NCBI RefSeq assembly: GCF_932526225.1
Contig: NC_064041.1
Span: 7,273,042 to 7,337,041, forward strand
Direction: 5' to 3'
Length of the DNA stretch: 64,000 bases
DNA from: Nematostella vectensis
Lineage: Eukaryota > Cnidaria > Anthozoa > Actiniaria > Edwardsiidae
Shown: positions 10,394-20,745 of the stretch, piece by piece
Layout: each line of letters begins with the position of its first letter
Numbering within the stretch: the first letter of the stretch is position 1
Notes under the pieces: model-generated
Databases searched by the model: none
What the model was told of the DNA's origin: nothing
What the model saw: the letters and a program-made list of their open reading frames with translations, nothing else
Position numbers and translations under genes: made by a program

Positions 10394-12147
10394 TTATAGG
10401 CGGCGAAGGTGGCCAGGGATCCGTAAGGATCTTAAGACTGGCAGTGCACTTGATTTAAAGGAGTCAATCGACGAGGACTCGATAACCTCGGAGGGAAGCA
10501 AGTTCCAAGTCCTGATAGTTCTAGGAAAAAAAGAGTATGAGTGGGAAAGTACATTGGACTGAATCTGGTTATATTTAGAGGAGTTTGTTCTGGACGGTCG
10601 AAGGTTTGGCTGAAATTGTTGAGGTAGAGCAATGTTCACTAAATTGTTGCGGATTTTATAGAAGAGGCATAGTTGGGCGAGCTGACGTCGCACTTCAAGC
10701 GAGTCCCAATTCAGGGATTTAACAAGGTCAGATGAGCTTGCCCTGGGGTCGTAGGTACCAGTAACGAAACGCGCCGCATTTTTCTGCACTTGTTCTAATT
10801 TGTTGATGTCTCTATCCGTGAAGGGGTTCCATACTGGAGAAGCATATTCCATGACCGGTCTTATCATTGAAAAGTACGCACGTTCCTTTACACTCTGAGA
10901 ACAGGGTTTGAGGGTACGTCGTAATAATCCAAGAGTCTTGTTGGCTTTCAAAGAGACTTTACAACAATGCCTACTCCAGCGGAGATCGTGTGCTACGCGG
11001 ATCCCTAGATAGTCATGCTCGTCTGTAGAATTCAGGAGCTGGGAGTCTAGAGAGTAGTTGAACAAGCTGCTATTTCTCTTCAAGGTGATCGGCAGTAATT
11101 GGCATTTAGAGGCATTAAACTCCATCTGCCAAGTCCGAGCCCAGGCTTCAAGGTTGCAAAGATCGTGTTGGAGGGACACATGGTCAGCTGGAGATCGAAT
11201 GGTCCTGTAGACCACTGTGTCATCTGCAAATAGGCGAGTTACCGAGCTGCATTGGTCAACAATGTCGTTAATGAACACAAGAAAGAGGGTTGGGCCAAGC
11301 ACGGTCCCCTGGGGGACACCTGATGTCACAGGAACCTGACTGGAATGGGACCCGTCAACTACTACGAACTGATTTCGGTTGTTTAGAAAGGCTTCAATCC
11401 AACCAAGAGTCTTTCCACGTATGCCACAGTGATGTAGTTTATGGGATAGCTTTGCGTGGGACACCTTGTCGAAGGCCTTGCTAAAGTCGAGCATAATGGC
11501 ATCTACCTGGCCATGAGAATTAAGTGTGCTGCCCCAGTCATGTGTAGCAAGAATCAATTGAGTCTCACAGGAGAAACCGCTGCGGAAGCCATGTTGCAGG
11601 TCTGACAGGATATTAAAAGCAGATAGATGTTTGTTTAAATGGCTTAGCACAATGTGTTCCATGACTTTACAGGAGAGGCACGTAAGAGAGATAGGGCGGT
11701 AATTGCCGGGGTTGTCACGGTTATCCTTCTTGTGGACTGGGACTACTTTGGCGGTAGACCAGTCTTGAGGGAGCGTCCCCTTATCGTAACTCTGTTGGAA
11801 GATGATGCATAACATGTTGGCTAGGTAGTTTGACAAGTCGTGTAGGATGCGTGCTGGAAGTTCATCAGGGCCTGAGGCCTTGCATGTCTGCATATTGTCT
11901 AGTTGTTTTTTAATGCCAGTAGGGGTGAAAATGATATCACTAATATGCGGAAACGGGCTTGGGCCAAGTCCAGGGAGAACTCCGTCGTCCACAGTGAACA
12001 CACTTTGGAACTGCTTGTTGAGAACCTGAGCTTTGTCGCGCGGGGATATGGAGACACCCCGTGAATGATGCGAATTTGCACGGAAAATATGTGTATTGAT
12101 GGAGTTACATGAAAGACAAAGGGTTCTAACAGCGATGGCAAAAGGTT
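10394..12147 (-). CDS. CR1/L2-like LINE reverse transcriptase, 5'-truncated but open
   Basis: A long open frame encodes a full reverse-transcriptase domain. KASGPDELPARIL and NYRPISLTCL lead in, LDFSKAFDKV is motif A, SGVPQGTVLGP motif B and LFADDTVVY motif C with both catalytic Asp. The C-terminal region has WQMEFNASKC, YLGI, the RPVMEYASPVWNPF block and a W-N-LP tail, as in CR1/L2/Rex-type non-LTR elements. An ATG lies at 12001, but in-frame similarity runs further upstream (SISPRDKAQVLNKQF), so that ATG is internal. The frame is open to about 12147; the endonuclease and ORF1 are missing, a normal 5' truncation. No stop interrupts the RT, so insertion may be fairly recent. Confidence 0.85.
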
Positions 12148-12162
12148 AGAGTGTAGAATGAT

Positions 12163-12530
12163 GCCGCACGTGTTATAGGAACGGAGATAATTGCTTGTTT
12201 AAACTCGAGTGACCTCGTGCCTGACCCGATGAGTGAACTGTTAGTAAAGCAATTCACAAAGCAGAAACTAGCTTGGAGTTGTGTATAAGAACAAAATCAT
12301 TCTCCAGAAAAGAACGCAAAACAGACCTAACAGATCTCCCCCATACACAATGAGGCCGCATGTGCCACAGGAACGGAGATAATTGTTTGCTAAAACTCGA
12401 GTGGCCTCGTGCCTGATTCGATGAATAAATTGTAAGTGAAGCAATTAACAAAGCGGAAACCAGCTTAAAAATGTGTATCGGAACAAAACCATTCTACAGG
12501 AAAGAATGCAAACAAAAACTTAAATGATTG
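12163..12530. repeat. 192-bp direct duplication
   Basis: Two tandem copies start near 12163 and 12355. They share ggaacggagataatt, aaactcgagtg, cctcgtgcctga and aagcaatt..caaagc with scattered substitutions. The copies are diverged, so the duplication is old. No gene is seen. Confidence 0.75.
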
Positions 12531-12539
12531 TAATAAACG

Positions 12540-14015
12540 GAGAAGTTATTGTGTAAGGTTATGTTCGGGTGGTTAAGATTATGGGTTATGAGACTACGGG
12601 TTAAGGTTGTTATGAGAGATGGGGTTGATAATAAAACGACATGAGAGTTATGAATGAAGGGTTTTTTTTTGTTTAGTAGAGAAGGTGGTTAGTAAATATG
12701 GTATTATGTGGAGATTAAAACAGTTAAAATCGGAAGCTTGTTGCTAGTGTTGTGTAGCGGATGTGGAGAGGTGATGGCGGCTTAATAAAATCTGATAAAG
12801 GGGGGTAATGTGAGTGTGAACAGAATGATAAGCAGGGATATTGTGAAAAGACTGTGTAGTGTTTATGGGAAAGTGTGTTGTGTGTAGGGTGGGAAAGTAA
12901 TGTGTAGGATAAGAGAAAGAAAAGTGTTTGGATTGTAGGGAGGAAATGGTGAGCGGTAATGGGGAGGGTGAGGTATGTGTGGAGGTATGTATCTAATGAA
13001 GTGTGTAAATGGTATGACTGACAGGCGAAATTAAACAACAACAGAGACCGAATGAGTGTTGCGAAAACGCCGAGAAAAGATAAAAAATTCTGTAGCGGTG
13101 AAAGGGTGTATTGCGGACAATGGAAATTGATGCTAGTAAAACGGCGAGAAGAAGACGAAGCAGGGGCGCGGGAGGCGACAAAGGGAGCGCGGTGAGAGTG
13201 GAGATGACGCTGAAACGTTAACAAGACAGGAAGGATAGTTTTCCCCAGATGAAGCGATAATCGGTGGTAAGAGATAAGGGGAAAAGGCAAAGGCACGAAG
13301 AAAACAACCGGCATGTATATGCAAAATGGACATAACAAAATAAACCAATAAGACAAAAGTGTGTAGGTCATTTCAAAGAGCTCTGCGAAATGTAGAACTA
13401 AAGGCATGTAACGCCAACCAAGACTTCTCTTCAGGGGGCGAGGTCTGTTGGTTGGTCATATACGAACCTGGAGATGAAAGCGGGGGGACTTAGGGGGAAG
13501 CTAGGGGAAAACCGGCGATGATGGTGGGAGTAAAAGGGGAAAAAACTAGGGAGATGATTCGTATATGAAGCGTGTTTCGAATGATAAGGCCCTCATCACC
13601 CGCCCCTACACGCTCGTTAGTAATGCCTCTAGTGAAGCGTGGTGCATGCAATTGCCAAACCTGTGTATCGCCTGGCTTCGCCTGAGTACATGGCTTGGTC
13701 TGAAAAGTAAAAAGTAGCGCGCAGGGGAATGAGGTAAAGAGAAAAAAAGAATAGAGGCTGAGCTAGGAGGGGGGAGTGTGTAGTGGATAAAATGGTGCAT
13801 GTGGTGGTCCTGGCTAGTGGCTGTATGTGGTGGATAAAATGATAAATAAGTGTGGGAACTTATGCATGTAGCGGGAAGGGGAGAGAATACGGGTGTCTTG
13901 ATGTGATAGCTAGTATGTAGGATGTGTGGGAAGGAGGGTGTACATACCCGAGATGTGTATTCGCGGTTCTTGGTTTGTCTGTCTTGCAGGTATTCCGTAT
14001 GTAGCGAAGTGAGGG
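12540..14015. other. purine/G-rich non-coding stretch
   Basis: The plus strand is again rich in G, A and T with few C, and may be a diverged relative of the G/T-rich units. A 227-codon minus frame at 12724-13407 is Leu/Ser/His-rich without domain motifs and is best explained by composition. A short inverted repeat (ccaaccaagac ... gtctgttggttgg) lies near 13413-13453. Confidence 0.45.
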
Positions 14016-14360
14016 GTTATGAGGGGATTGCGCTCGTGGTTATACGGGTATTAGATGAAAATAGATATCACTGTTTCCGTTTCCGGTTATTGTACATCCG
14101 GGTATTTATTGAATTGGTTGCGGTTTGGTTTACAAAATGGGCTAAATACGGCGGATGAATACAACGAATGATTATGTTATTGTGCGGGAATATCATGGAA
14201 GTGTTCTGTGCTAGAAACTGAGGGGACTGCGCTCGTGGTTATACGAGTATTAGATGAAAATAGATGTCGCTGTTTCCGGTTTCGGCCATTGTACAACCGG
14301 GTATTTATTAAATTGGTTGTGGTTTGGTTAACAGAACCGGCAAAATATGGCGGATGAATA
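14016..14360. repeat. 203-bp direct duplication
   Basis: Two tandem copies (from about 14016 and 14219) share gcgctcgtggttatacg, agtattagatgaaaatag-like and ggtttggtt blocks and both end in ggcggatgaat. The second copy runs straight into a G/T-unit head at 14363. Confidence 0.75.
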
Positions 14361-14362
14361 AA

Positions 14363-14406
14363 ACTTTTTGGTTTGGGTCGGGTATTCGTACCAAGACGTA
14401 GGGGCC
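14363..14406. repeat. G/T-rich unit 3 head
   Basis: The head motif is present (actttttggttt, then gggtattcgtaccaagacg, then taggggcct) with a small change from the other heads (gggtcggg for tgatcggg). Immediately after ggggcct the 3' end of a minus-strand LINE starts. The matching tail lies at 15400-15612. Confidence 0.75.
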
Positions 14407-15390
14407 TTTACCTTTAACCTTTAAATACAATAATTGCCACTAGCGAGCTAATCCGGCAATGAGGGGCAGCGTACCAACTACCCATGCACATACTACGGTT
14501 GATAATAAATAAATAATAAATAAAACAAAAGAAACAATAAATGAATGAATAAATAAATAAATAAACGTAACAATTCGATAAGATGATGAGATAACAATAC
14601 ACATGTACATGGGTAGTATGGCGACTAAATCATTGCCGGGCCAGCTCGCCAGTGACGGCTATCTTAAATTCATCGACAGAGCTGAGGTCTAGCATTTGTT
14701 GGGGCAGAGAGTTCCAAACGGGGATAGTTCTTGAAAAGAAGGAGTATTTGAATTGGTTTATACTGGGAGGCGGGAGTGTAAGTTGGCGTGTGTTCCTGAC
14801 GCTTGACCTGGTTGCGTAGGAACCAGGTTTGCGAATTACATCACTCGGGAAATCGATTTTTACTAGCCCGTGGTGGATCTTATAAAACATGACAGAGTCG
14901 AATACTGTTCGCCTAAGTTCTAGCTGGTGCCATCCTAGGTGTGTCAGCATATTCGTGACGCTGCTATGCCTTCCGTAGTCGTTGCACACAAATCTGGCAG
15001 CGCGGCGTTGTACAGATTCAACTTTTTGAATGTCCTTCTTAGTGTGGGGGCTCCATGCTTCCGTCCCGTACTCCACCAGTGGCCGTACCAGCGCCTTGTA
15101 GGCTTGCTCTTTAACCGCAGCTGGGCAGGAAGATAAATTTCTTTGTAGGATACCCAGTACTGCGTTAGCCTTCTTCTTGACTTCCTCCGTGTGCTTTGAC
15201 CAATTGAGAGATGTAGAAATGTGGACTCCAAGGTATTTTTGAACGCTAACCCCCTCCAGTGTGGTTCCACACAAATGGTATGGGAACTGGGACTTGTCGC
15301 GTTTTAAAGTGATGGTCATGACGTAACATTTTTTGGGCGCAAACTTCATCTGCCACTGTTCTGCCCATCGTTCAAGGTGGTGAAGCCTGG
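14407..15390 (-). pseudogene. LINE 2 reverse-transcriptase C-terminal fragment
   Basis: The minus frame 15390-14630 reads LERWAEQWQMKFAPKKCYVM, KYLGVHISTSLNWSKHT, RPLVEYGTEAWSPH and the tail FSRTIPVWNSLPQQML. This is the region after the catalytic FADD of a CR1/L2/RTE-type LINE. It is a different family member from LINE 1. The 3' UTR ends in a short imperfect repeat (aaaggttaaaggtaaagg on the minus strand), typical of LINE tails. Its 5' end joins G/T-rich sequence, making a chimeric 314-codon frame whose first ~65 residues are Pro/Thr-rich filler. No catalytic core remains. Confidence 0.8.
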
Positions 15391-15399
15391 GGGGTATAG

Positions 15400-15612
15400 T
15401 GTGGGGTATAGGGGAGGAGTGTGCTAGTGGTGTGAGGTGGGTGTGGGAGGGTGTGGGTAGTGGAGGGTTTGGGGGGTGAGGTGTGTTAGTGTGGGAGTAG
15501 GTGGGGAGTGTGGCGGTGTGGTGGGGGGGGGGTCGGGGCGTGGAGGTGTGGGAGGGGGTACGTCTTGGGATCACAGATTGTGATACAGCACTTTCCCCGT
15601 ATGGTACATAAC
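15400..15612. repeat. G/T-rich unit 3 tail
   Basis: This matches the last ~210 bases of unit 1, from gtgtggggtataggggagg to gtatggtacataac, with a 10-base insertion shared with unit 4. With the head at 14363 it brackets LINE 2, so most of the unit's interior is missing. Confidence 0.8.
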
Positions 15613-17058
15613 TTTTTGGTTTTGATCGGGTATTCGTACCAAGACGTAGGGGCCTAAAGTGGTGTGGTAGTGAGGTGGGTGTAATCGTATGGTATGGTGA
15701 TGTTGGATGGTGATGGTGAGGGATGGCTAGTAAGGTAATGTGGAGTGGAGATGGTAGTAATGTAATTACGGTGGGGAGGTGGATAGGTTAGACTAGTAGG
15801 TGGTGGAGGGTGGTTGAAAGATAAAGTGGGACTTTAGAATAGGTTGTGGTAGTGTGCGGTGGGTAGGTGAAAAAGCAAAAAAATAATAATAATAATATGG
15901 TGTGGTATGGAGATGACTAATGGCTGTGTTGGTGGGTGAAAAAATTGGTATGGTGTATAGGTGAGAGTGGTTGTGAGGGGGATGTGGAGTAGAAGAGGCT
16001 TATAATTAAGTGTGATGGGTCTATGTGTTTTAAAATGGTGGTGGTGCGGGGGACGATTAAAATTTGTGAGGTTGTGGTATAAATGTGGGTGGTAATGTAT
16101 CGTGATGTTAGGTGATCGTAAGGTGTTGGTTTGTGGGTAGGTAGGGTGGGTGATAGGGTGTGGTTGTTTGTAGTAGGGTTTTGTGCTGTGGGGTAAATGT
16201 TTGTATGGTGTGGTGTTGGAGGGAGCGCTGGTTGTAGGACTAGTGGCTGCTGTAGGGTGTGGTTGGTTTGCTGTGTTGTAGGGTGAGTAGTGTTGTGGCC
16301 ATGGGAAGGGGGGGGGGGGGTTGTGGTTTTTGTGTTGGCAGGGGTCTGGCTTGTATAGGGTGTGTTAGGTGTGTATGTTTTAGGTGAGAGTGTAGGAAAA
16401 TGTGAGGGGGGGAGGAGGAAGTGCATGTGTAGGTGTGTGGGGCTTAGGTGGGTGTTGGTGTTGTGCTGGGGTATGGAATAATCGTGGTGGGTTGTATGAT
16501 GGCGTGGTATGGGTGAAGTTGGTATGGGGCTGTTTGTGGGGTAAGGAATGAGGGGGTGCTTGTTGTGTGGTAGGTGGGTGGTTGGGTGCGGGTGATTCGA
16601 GTAGGGGGGTACTTGGGTGGTTAGCCAGTTATGAGGGGGGAGAGAAAGGGGGTTGTGACATGTATAGAGCTGGGTGGTAGTGGTGGGTAGGTATGTTGTG
16701 TGGTAAGGATAGAGTAAGATTTAATTTGTGAGAGGGATGTGGGTATGTATGTGTTTGTACTATGTGTAGGAGGGAAGGTGGCTGTAGGCGGGGTGGTTGT
16801 GTGTTTTTTGGGCGTGTGGTGTTGGGGTAGTGGGGTAGTGTGGGGGTCTGTATGCCTAGGGGTGGTGGTAGTGGCATGTTGGGGTGTAGTTGAGGTGTGT
16901 AGGTGGGGTAAGGGGTGTGGGGTATAGGGGAGGAGTGTGCTAGTGGTGTGAGGTGGGTGTGGGAGGGTGTGGGTAGTGGAGGGTTTGGGGGGTGAGGTGT
17001 GTTAGTGTGGGAGTAGGTGGGGAGTGTGGCGGTGTGGTGGGGGGGGGGGGGTCGGGGC
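15613..17058. repeat. G/T-rich unit 4 (3' end cut by hAT copy 2)
   Basis: Nearly identical to unit 1 over about 1.4 kb, with small indels in G runs. It ends at gtcggggcg, where it joins hAT exon 2 sequence at a 2-base overlap (cg). Confidence 0.85.
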
Positions 17059-19022
17059 GATTTACATCATATATGCGCACCACAAGAGGATACATGCTTG
17101 CTGTTCCTGTGTCACTGCTGCCATCAATAGCCAAGCTGAATGGCTGTGTCTTGATGTACTGTACCACAGGGTCCAACATTTCAGGAGCCAGGGTATAGTT
17201 TACAATGGCAGCTGTTTTCGTTGGAGCACAACCATACTTTTTGGCAATTTCACTGTCTGGAAACATCTTTCTAAACAACTCTCCAGCATGTGCAGTTGAC
17301 TCAAATGGCAGATTGTGCTCTAGTATGTACCCTGTGTAGAGTACCTCTGCGTTTGTTACAGCATCTTTTTGCTTGTCGGCCACAAAGAATGACTTTACTG
17401 ACTTGTGTTCTGAGGTTGTTTTTGAATCACGCTTATGCTCTGTCCCTGCAAGATGGCGATCCACATCCCTCTTTCCCTGGTGGCAGACAGAGAAACTTGC
17501 ATCACACACCTGTAATAATAATATGTATGAGTAAAAGACATGCTATATATGATAATCACCTGAAGTGATTCAGTTATAAAATTGTGTTTTTAATATTATA
17601 TAAAATTTTATATACGCCTAGTATACATGTACATATATATATTTTCATGCAACTTATAGTTACTCAGTCTGTGTAATTATTAAAACTATAACTGAATGTA
17701 TAATCATAAAGTGTATGAATTAATTTATTGTAATAAATTACTATTTATCATATTTATGTATTGTCAAAAAATATTCAGTTACTTTCAATATCAACACTTT
17801 TAAAAATCGTCTGACAAACACCATATATATCTAAATGCCTGACAGTTTCTGAATAAGTTCAGATGAGAGAAATAAATAAGCTCTAAGGATTCTACTATCT
17901 CACACCTTCTACATTAAAACCAGTTTTCCCATCACCTTTATAAGCAATTTATAGAAAAAATAAGATGAAAGAATATATGTAATTGTAAATAACCCAATAA
18001 CCACATATTTACAATGAATATCCTGCTGGACCAATACTTACTCCCATATTAGGTACATATTATTATATATTTATAAAATGAGAAAAATACAGAAAGAAAT
18101 TCTTGACACAGAAATAGCAAAAAAAATAACCTTTCTTTCTACCTGTGAATGTCCCTGTTTGAAAAATATATTCCACATATTATAATATCACTTTTACACT
18201 TAATGTTCATAATGAAAGAGCTTGCATCTTCAGTGTAGATTCAGAGTTTTATCACTGATTTGCATAAATATTATGTAAAGACATATAGCAATTATTTCAC
18301 TTCAAAAGACCTGTCTATAGGAATATTGTACTGGATTTTTTATTTTACATGTTGTATATTTCTGTATAATATTAGATCTACTTTTGCAGGTCTATAAACA
18401 TAAATGTTTATTTATAAATTATAAATTTAAGATATATATAGATCTACATGTAGATATATGCTTTGACACTCTGACAGGCCTATAACAGACCTGACCATAA
18501 TTGACATTGTAATAGATCTAGAGTAAATAGTAGATTCTATGTTTACTACTGCCGCCTGTATGTTATTATACTAACCGTGCAGTGTGCTTTATGTGGCTGG
18601 CCTTTCACACTCTGGATACAAGGAAACAGCCGTGACCATTCGCGATTAAAAACCGTTTTGGAATGCAACCTTTTTTTCTTCTTCGGTGGTGATTTACTAG
18701 GGTCAGCATAATCATTATCTTCAATTTCAGCAATGTCGGAGTCAATAACCTCAAAGTCTACATCACGATCGCACTCACTACTGACACTGGATCTACTTGA
18801 CCCTTCTTTTATTCTATCAGACATTGTCAACTTTAGTTATCAACTTTATATTAACAGATTCTAGACTTATGAAGTTGTGGAAAATTGGGAAAAAACGTCA
18901 AAATACCTGCAAATATTAAGAGACTAAACACATGTGTGAAACTAGCGTAAACAAGTTACAAAGCAATGTGTTTCCGCCAAATACAGCATTTAAAAAAGCT
19001 TTCCTGGTTGGCTCTGACTCTT
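17058..19022. repeat. long direct repeat, right copy (1965 bp)
   Basis: Second copy of 6099-8064 in the same orientation. The left boundary is the junction with G/T-rich unit 4. The right boundary is where copy 1 switches to the G/T-rich head (shared gactctt), while this copy continues into attagccacagtgcc. Confidence 0.9.
17059..18824 (-). pseudogene. BED-finger hAT transposase, copy 2 (3'-truncated)
   Basis: Exon 1 is 18824-18576, intact (83 codons, MSDRIKEG...), with the same donor as copy 1. Exon 2 begins at 17509 but is cut at 17059, after VVRIYDVNR and before the second catalytic block. The frame then runs into G/T-rich sequence and ends in a Pro/Thr-rich tail. Copy 2 therefore has the intact BED-finger half and copy 1 the intact catalytic half. 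Neither alone encodes a full transposase. Confidence 0.8.
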
Positions 19023-19321
19023 CATTAGCCACAGTGCCTCTTAGCGACAGTCCTTCTGACATTAGCCAATCAAACGGCTTGATACAAGAGGGTCTCAGTG
19101 ACGTTTTCGTTTTGCTAAAATTATTCTGGAACAGCTGTTTGCGGTTTCGTTCGATTGATATACACGGTAACACCGTGTCACGGAGGGAAAAAGATTTCAT
19201 CAAAAAATTTTTCACATAAGCGGGTTTTTTATTATGCTGGCGGGTCCGCGGGTTTGGTGGTTAATTTGCGGGTCTGACCCGCCAGATGCGGGTCACTTGG
19301 GAGGTCTGGAAAGAAATCTAC
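19023..19321. other. hAT upstream flank, CGGG-rich palindromic patch
   Basis: Sequence upstream of hAT copy 2. A patch at 19217-19300 repeats gcgggt / gacccgc words and contains GCGGGTCTGACCCGC, which could be part of a terminal or subterminal repeat. No matching end was found on the other side, so the element's boundary is undefined. Confidence 0.35.
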
Positions 19322-20525
19322 TTATATTTCCTGACTGTCAACAGTCATTGTGCCCTTTTCCATCAGTTCATTGATCTCTTCAAAAATTGGCAGAAAAGAC
19401 GTTTTTAGTGTACTGTAGGATATTTTTCTGGCCCATTTATTATGGCAATCGTGTGGTTGAATCTTGATGACATAACTCACACCCCAAATTGGAGTAGAGT
19501 GAATGAGAGCATCATGGAGTTTGTTGTTTTTGTCATTCTTGCTCCATCTTCACTCAGTTTGACTTGAATAGTTTCATTTTTTTAAAGCTGTCGCCTCTTC
19601 AAGTAGCAACCTGATATGCTCTGTGAGTGTTGCTGTAAAATTAAACATGGCACATGGAAACTGGACTGGAAAGCTTTTTGTGTCAGGCTTTGTTTATATC
19701 AACTCTGGCTTGTTTGATTAAATAGGATCTTGGTAGATCCTAGATCCTTGTAAGTTCATGATATAATTCATCCCAAACACAAAATTTATCAAGTAGAAAT
19801 AAAATTTGGTCAACTTTATCCTTTCCATCTTCGCTGAGTTTCTTGTATCCTTTTGAGTTAACAGGAGTGTCATATTGCAATTTGTGGATAGAACAATCTC
19901 ACGCTTTTAGCTTGATCTCTTTAAGCTCTAAACCAAAGTGCTTACAATACCAGAGGGCATATCTCGCCTTGTTTTCCAACTGCCTGATCTTCCTCCCCTG
20001 TTGCTTTTTACCAACTTCATCAATTTTATTTGCCGTTTGTGCACTGTTGTTGTGAAGATTGTTAATATATTTAGACAATTCCTTATTCACTAAATCCAGA
20101 TTATCAATTTCATTATCCAAGTGGTCTATTTCTTCTATCATTTCTTCATTCAATTTCTCTTTCGCTTTTGACAAGGCACTGTCCTCTTTTTTCCATTCTT
20201 TAATTCCCTCTTTGCATTCGTGCACCTGAGATTTCAGATCTTCTACTGACTCAAGCTCTAAACCAGAAACCTTTTTTCGTAGTGTCTCCTCTAGCATGTG
20301 GTCACAAGTTGTCCTGATCATGATAAACCCATCTTTGAATGTTGCATTCAGCATGTCAATACAAGCTACAGTACCATGGTCCAATGGGAAAGGGATCTCT
20401 AAACAAACCACAAACTCCTGCTTAGCAGCAGCCTGTTGATAAATATTGTGGAAACTCGGAGCCAATTCTGAGCTCACAGTCTAACTGCTTGTCTTGATAA
20501 ATTTGAAGAACTTCAGACATTTTTT
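19322..20525 (-). pseudogene. decayed coiled-coil protein of a multicopy family
   Basis: The largest open piece (20477-19899) encodes ~190 residues: an N-terminal part with FPLDHGTVACIDMLNATFKD, then a charged heptad-like region (about residues 65-160) ending in ARYALWYCKHFGLELKEIKL. After frameshifts the minus strand continues with KGYKKLSEDGKDKVDQILFL, DELYHELT, a stop, LPRSYLIKQ, and finally [20 protein letters not shown] up to a stop at 19322. Near the start, MSEVLQIYQDKQLDCELR is in another frame. I recall similar repeated, uncharacterised proteins in cnidarian genomes but cannot name a function. It is clearly inactive. Confidence 0.6.
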
Positions 20526-20745
20526 TTTTTCAATTTTCTCCATTTGAGACCATTTAATCCTCCATACAAATCGGGCATAAATTTTATTTGAACTTTGGCG
20601 GGAAATTTTGACAGAGAGAACCCTGGGGCAGCACACAGGCTTCCCTTTTTCAATAATAATGGAAGTGCGGCAGTCTTTCGGAGGTTGGAAAACATAATAT
20701 GCGCAAATTTAAACAAAATGTATTTTAGAAAGGCTTCATGGTTTC

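Noticed and set aside
12724-13407. 227-codon minus-strand ORF
   Set aside because: Low-complexity Leu/Ser/His composition in a skewed region, no motif, and overlapping open frames.
13922-14158. 78-codon plus ORF
   Set aside because: It spans a 203-bp duplication, is absent in the second copy, and has no motif.
8063-17058. Telomeric repeat interpretation of the G/T-rich DNA
   Set aside because: No regular TTAGGG or other short telomere unit; the sequence is complex with unique order shared between units.
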